The position numbers and the translations under genes are program-made. The notes under the pieces were generated by a model that saw only the letters and a program-made list of their open reading frames with translations, was not told the DNA's origin and did not search any database. A DNA stretch of 17,125 nucleotides from an uncultured Porphyromonadaceae bacterium (GTDB taxonomy: Bacteria; Bacteroidota; Bacteroidia; Bacteroidales; Muribaculaceae): NCBI GenBank assembly GCA_947175225.1, contig CAMWLX010000029.1, forward strand, positions 1 through 17,125, read 5' to 3'. Of this stretch, positions 13,561 to 17,125 are shown piece by piece. Within the stretch, counting starts at the first letter, position 1. Every line of letters begins with the position of its first letter.

Positions 13561-14736
13561 ATGAAATTCAAAACGCTTTTGGCTGCTTTTGCAATATGCA
13601 CAGCCATCGAATCTCCAGCCGAAAAATTATTCGACTGCCCGGACATCTATGTAAATAAGGATGTCACAACCCACATCATCATGCCGGAAAACCTAAAAAT
13701 GGTAGATATTTCCACAGACAGGATCGTTGGAGATCAATGTACCGACAATATGCTCCGTATCAAGCCTGTCAATGATACTCTTATTGTCAAAGCTCCATTT
13801 TCTGAAGGGGAATTCATGGGTTCCGTAACACTAATTGGTGAACGCCATATGGCTCAGTATAACCTTATATATACAGAAAATCCGATGAGATCAAACTCCA
13901 TGTATAAGGTGCAATACGCTACAACTGACAATTACTCGAATCCCGACATCCCTATGACTGAAGGCGAAATGGCTAACTATGCATGGGCTATCTCCAATAC
14001 CGGAAGAAAATTCCACACTATCCGCAACACAGCTTATGGAATCAGTGCACAAATTTATAATATTTACTCAATAGGCAACTACTTCTTTCTGGATCTTGTG
14101 CTTGAAAACAAGACAAACGTGCAATACGATATCGCCCAGATGAGAATAACGCTTGCTGATAAGAAGGAAACGAAGGCTACCAATTCGCAGACACTTGAAC
14201 TGACACCTGCTTTTGTACTCAACAAAGAGAAATCTTTTAAGAAAAATTATCGTCAGGTTGTTGTCCTTCCCAAACTCACCTATCCGGAGGAAAAGGTTCT
14301 GACAATCGAGATAACAGAAGACCAGATCAGCGGTCGCGTAATTTCCATTCCAATTCAATATGAGGATATTCTGCATGCGGACTGCTTTAATGGTAATAAA
14401 GAAGATGCTTATACAAAGACTCAGGCTTTAAATACGGCTCTCAATAATCAGATCGGAAAACTTACTGAAAGGATCAAGGATAAGGATAAAGAGATAGCTG
14501 ACATACAAAAGTTGCTTGATAAAGCTAACATCGAGATTAAGAACCTTAATGGAAAGCTCAAGAAGAAAACGGATCAGTATCTTCTTATCCGGCAAAAATT
14601 GTCGGCAATGTTAGACACATACAACGAAGTGATGAAATTAAAAGACAAATTCCCAACTTCGTTAGCGGAACTAATGGAGGATACTGAGTCAGTCGACACT
14701 CCTGAGAATGAAATGCTTAGGGCTGAAGAAAAATAA
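13561..14736 (+). CDS. traN: TraN (DUF4138), VirB9-like protein with coiled-coil C-terminal extension
   Basis: This is a 391-residue exported protein with an N-terminal signal (MKFKTLLAAFAICTAIESPA). The beta-rich body (about residues 25-285) includes MYKVQYATTDNYSNPDIPMT and the YGISAQIYNIYSIGNYFFLDL block expected for DUF4138/TraN, which corresponds to VirB9 and binds TraM in the outer-membrane core complex. From about residue 290 to 362 the sequence becomes a heptad-like charged helix (LTERIKDKDKEIADIQKLLD and onward), followed by an acidic tail. I do not recall this extension from typical TraN proteins, which are nearer 300-330 residues. It lies 9 bp after traM and 21 bp before the next gene. 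Confidence 0.88.
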   Translation: MKFKTLLAAFAICTAIESPAEKLFDCPDIYVNKDVTTHIIMPENLKMVDISTDRIVGDQCTDNMLRIKPVNDTLIVKAPFSEGEFMGSVTLIGERHMAQYNLIYTENPMRSNSMYKVQYATTDNYSNPDIPMTEGEMANYAWAISNTGRKFHTIRNTAYGISAQIYNIYSIGNYFFLDLVLENKTNVQYDIAQMRITLADKKETKATNSQTLELTPAFVLNKEKSFKKNYRQVVVLPKLTYPEEKVLTIEITEDQISGRVISIPIQYEDILHADCFNGNKEDAYTKTQALNTALNNQIGKLTERIKDKDKEIADIQKLLDKANIEIKNLNGKLKKKTDQYLLIRQKLSAMLDTYNEVMKLKDKFPTSLAELMEDTESVDTPENEMLRAEEK

Positions 14737-14757
14737 TAAAGAAAACAAAATTTCAAT

Positions 14758-15237
14758 ATGAAAAAATTATTAGTAATATTAATTACAATATTATTTACAG
14801 CACCATTAAAGGCTGATGATTCAACCCGCGTAGCCCTTAACGCCGGTATATTCGCTCCTTATACTCTCGAAGCAACTGCTGCTTATGAACATGCCACAGG
14901 ATTCGGACATTCATGGGTGGCACAAATCGAAGCTGGAACACATTGGCAGACTCCTGTCTGCCATATGTTCTGGAAGAAATATTACTGGGGAGGCGGTTTT
15001 GGATATCGACATCGCTTTACAAGATTCAAAAACGGAAGTTTCAGAATTGGTGGAGACGTTAATTGCGGTGCATTTGAACGACGATTAACGGTTGGTTTTG
15101 ATGTATTGTTTGAATATAACTACACATTCCGCAATAATTGGCAGTTTTCTGTCAGCCAAAAAAACAGTTTCAATTTCTTGCATAATGTCGACACATTCCG
15201 AAATGGACTGATGATTGGTTTAAAAATACCACTGTAA
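14758..15237 (+). CDS. traO: TraO-like outer-membrane beta-strand protein
   Basis: This is a 159-residue protein with a strong signal peptide (MKKLLVILITILFTAPLKA|DD). The mature part is a series of alternating polar/hydrophobic strands rich in G, F, Y and W (WGGGFGYRHRF, LTVGFDVLFEYNYTFRN) and ends with LMIGLKIPL, whose alternating C-terminal hydrophobic residues are typical of outer-membrane barrels. TraO follows traN in CTnDOT-type operons and has this small barrel-like character, so position and structure agree; direct sequence identity to TraO is not something I can confirm. It would take part in the outer-membrane side of the channel. Its start codons are markedly AT-rich. mobC begins 2 bp after its stop. 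Confidence 0.65.
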   Translation: MKKLLVILITILFTAPLKADDSTRVALNAGIFAPYTLEATAAYEHATGFGHSWVAQIEAGTHWQTPVCHMFWKKYYWGGGFGYRHRFTRFKNGSFRIGGDVNCGAFERRLTVGFDVLFEYNYTFRNNWQFSVSQKNSFNFLHNVDTFRNGLMIGLKIPL

Positions 15238-15239
15238 CT

Positions 15240-17125
15240 ATGGCTATAGACGAAACCAAAGAACAACAACAGATATATATGACATTGCGACTTTGCCTGT
15301 ATGCAATAGTCGCTATAGAGTTGATTGTTAATATCCCTATTACATCGGAAAGTGCTATCTTTGCCTTTATCATAAACGTTTTGTGCAGGTTTGCATTCTT
15401 CAAGAACATAATGTATTGTAAGATAGCTGAACTGATATTGATCGTTATTATTTCTATAGGAACAAAAGCAAAGAAAGAAATAAAATTTAATTGGAAAACA
15501 ATGGTGATCATACCCTGCACTGCAGGTGTGATTTTTACAATTTTGTCTCTCTTATTCTATCATGTTCCTATAGGAAATAATGAAGGAGGCATATCCACCA
15601 CCAGAATTGTGTATGCAGTGTGTACCTTCTTGGGTGTAATGTTTCTCCTCCAGGGACTTGACTCAATATCAAAATATCTCAACCAAAGAGTTGGAGAGGA
15701 TCGATTCAACTTTGAAAATGAGAGTTTCGAACAGTCGAATGAAAAGAACGAGAACGAATATTCAGTCAATATTCCAATGATATATTATTGGAAAAAAAAG
15801 ATGCACGAAGGCTGGATCAACATTATCAATCCCTTTAGAGGAACGATCGTGCTTGGCACTCCTGGTTCCGGTAAATCATTTGGCATCATTGATCCTTTTA
15901 TTCGCCAACATTGTGCCAAAGGGTTTGCGATGATGGTATATGATTATAAGTTCCCGGCACTTGCCAAAAACCTTTTCTACCAGTATTGTATGAATAAGCA
16001 GAAGGGTATATTGCCGGAGGGGTGCCAATTTAGAATAATAAATTTCACCGATGTAGAGTATTCTTCGAGAATCAATCCGATTCAGAAGAAATACATTCCA
16101 GACTTGGCTGCAGCTTCAGAAACTGCCGCCACTCTTCTCGCTTCTCTGAATAAGGGAGGCGGGGAGAAAAAAGGAGGATCGGAAGCCTTCTTTACGAACT
16201 CTGCTGAAAACTTCTTAGCTGCTATGATATATTACTTTGTCAATCTCCGGCCGTGGGGATTAAAGAATGGAAAGAAACTTCATTGGTATATATCTTGCGG
16301 AGGAAAAAAACTTAAGCTGAAATGGTATGGTGTAGACACTCTGCAAGCTTTTGAGAAGTTTCAATCCGAAGATGGCAAAATGAGATGGAAGATGGTTCTT
16401 GATTTCACTGACCACAACGAGAAAAATGTAGCATTTGACAATGACCGTATGCTTGTCAATCTCAACGGTCTATCTTATACAGACCCACACGGACATCTTA
16501 TAACTATTGACAGTGCTTGGTGGGAGGATGATGAAGGAAACGCAGTTGATCCAGACACTATTTCCGGAGAATACTCAGATATGCCACACGTACTTTCCCT
16601 TTTGGGAAGATCTTACGATGATTCATTTACTCTGCTTATGCAGGATGACAGGATATCTTCATTGATGGCTCCGTTTATGTCAGCTTTTAAATCAAGAGCT
16701 AACGACCAGTTGGAAGGCATGGTTGGTACTCTCCGCGTTAATGCTGCTCGTCTGGTATCCCCGGAAGCATATTGGATATTCACAGGTGATGATTTTGATA
16801 TTAAGATATCGGATAGAAAGACACCAAGCTATCTTGTAATTGCCAATGATCCTGAGAAAGAACAAATTATAGGCACATTGAATGCTCTTGTTTTGAACCG
16901 TCTGGTCACTCAGGTCAACTCGAAAGGCAATCTCCCTGTTTCTCTAATTGTTGATGAGTTGCCTACTCTTTACTTTCATAAAATCGACCGATTGATTGGC
17001 ACTGCACGAAGCAACAAAGTAGCAGTCACTCTCGGATTTCAGGAACTGCCACAATTGGAAGCTGATTATGGAAAGGTAGGTATGCAAAAGATTATTACTA
17101 CTTGCGGTAATATCTTTATGGGAGC
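15240..17125 (+). CDS. mobC: MobC, VirD4/TraG-type coupling protein (3' end beyond the window)
   Basis: An open frame from ATG at 15240 continues without a stop to the window edge, giving 628 residues so far. The first 145 residues hold several hydrophobic segments that anchor it in the inner membrane. The Walker A motif GTPGSGKS is at 206-213 inside the family pattern NPFRGTIVLGTPGSGKSFG, and Walker B LIVDE at 569-573, followed by LPTLYFHKIDRLIGTARSNK. These belong to the Bacteroidetes type IV coupling proteins named MobC in CTn341 and CTnDOT. It would receive the MobB-DNA complex and deliver it to the TraG/TraJ channel. It starts 2 bp after traO, unlike CTnDOT-type elements, where mobC follows mobB. 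Confidence 0.95.
   Translation, partial: MAIDETKEQQQIYMTLRLCLYAIVAIELIVNIPITSESAIFAFIINVLCRFAFFKNIMYCKIAELILIVIISIGTKAKKEIKFNWKTMVIIPCTAGVIFTILSLLFYHVPIGNNEGGISTTRIVYAVCTFLGVMFLLQGLDSISKYLNQRVGEDRFNFENESFEQSNEKNENEYSVNIPMIYYWKKKMHEGWINIINPFRGTIVLGTPGSGKSFGIIDPFIRQHCAKGFAMMVYDYKFPALAKNLFYQYCMNKQKGILPEGCQFRIINFTDVEYSSRINPIQKKYIPDLAAASETAATLLASLNKGGGEKKGGSEAFFTNSAENFLAAMIYYFVNLRPWGLKNGKKLHWYISCGGKKLKLKWYGVDTLQAFEKFQSEDGKMRWKMVLDFTDHNEKNVAFDNDRMLVNLNGLSYTDPHGHLITIDSAWWEDDEGNAVDPDTISGEYSDMPHVLSLLGRSYDDSFTLLMQDDRISSLMAPFMSAFKSRANDQLEGMVGTLRVNAARLVSPEAYWIFTGDDFDIKISDRKTPSYLVIANDPEKEQIIGTLNALVLNRLVTQVNSKGNLPVSLIVDELPTLYFHKIDRLIGTARSNKVAVTLGFQELPQLEADYGKVGMQKIITTCGNIFMG

Noticed and set aside
15170..15520. 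116-residue reverse-strand frame over the traO-mobC junction
   Set aside because: It is antisense to two well-supported genes and its hydrophobicity mirrors the membrane segments of MobC.
1..17125. CRISPR arrays, insertion sequences, tRNA/rRNA genes, toxin-antitoxin or defence genes
   Set aside because: No regularly spaced repeats, transposase motifs, terminal inverted repeats or RNA gene signatures were seen; the window is filled by transfer genes.

Overview
The window is almost entirely the mobilisation and conjugation module of a Bacteroidetes (most likely Bacteroidales) conjugative element, either an integrative conjugative element of the general CTnDOT/CTn341 type or a related plasmid. 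The evidence is the recognisable Bacteroidetes Tra set (TraA/ParA, TraE, TraF, TraG, TraJ, TraK, TraM, TraN, probably TraO), a MobA/MobB pair and a VirD4-type coupling protein, together with AT-rich DNA, few Shine-Dalgarno sequences and Bacteroides-type -7 boxes (TAnnTTTG). Gene names follow the CTnDOT/CTn341 scheme. No integrase, attachment site, replication gene, resistance gene, tRNA, rRNA, CRISPR array or insertion sequence is visible, and the element runs off both ends.

Layout, all on the + strand. Positions 1-355 are mostly non-coding: possibly the tail of an upstream gene, two short direct-repeat pairs and a GC-rich, hairpin-rich island that is the best oriT candidate. Next come mobA (356-742, DNA-binding relaxase accessory), a very AT-rich gap, and mobB (883-2454, relaxase). 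A 187-bp spacer with a Bacteroides-like -7 box precedes a run of 17 tightly packed or overlapping genes from traA (2642) to the window end. These are traA (ParA ATPase), a TraB/DUF3408-like protein, a helix-turn-helix protein, a small membrane protein, traE (VirB2/pilin-like position), traF (VirB3-like), traG (VirB4-like ATPase), three exported proteins of about 230-240 residues, traJ (VirB6/TrbL-like), traK (VirB8/TrbF-like), a single-pass membrane protein in the TraL position, traM (VirB10-like), traN (VirB9-like), a TraO-like outer-membrane candidate, and the start of mobC (T4CP, cut by the window end).

Together these encode a complete DNA-transfer route. MobA and MobB would bind and nick oriT, MobC would dock the relaxosome on the type IV secretion channel, and TraE-TraO would build and power the channel across both membranes. 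The less ordinary parts are mobC lying behind the whole tra block instead of beside mobAB, the three overlapping exported-protein genes where a canonical TraI would be expected, a long charged coiled-coil insertion in TraG, a coiled-coil C-terminal extension on TraN, an HTH protein of unknown role inside the structural operon, and the repeat-rich oriT candidate. I see no clearly new defence or cargo system in this window.
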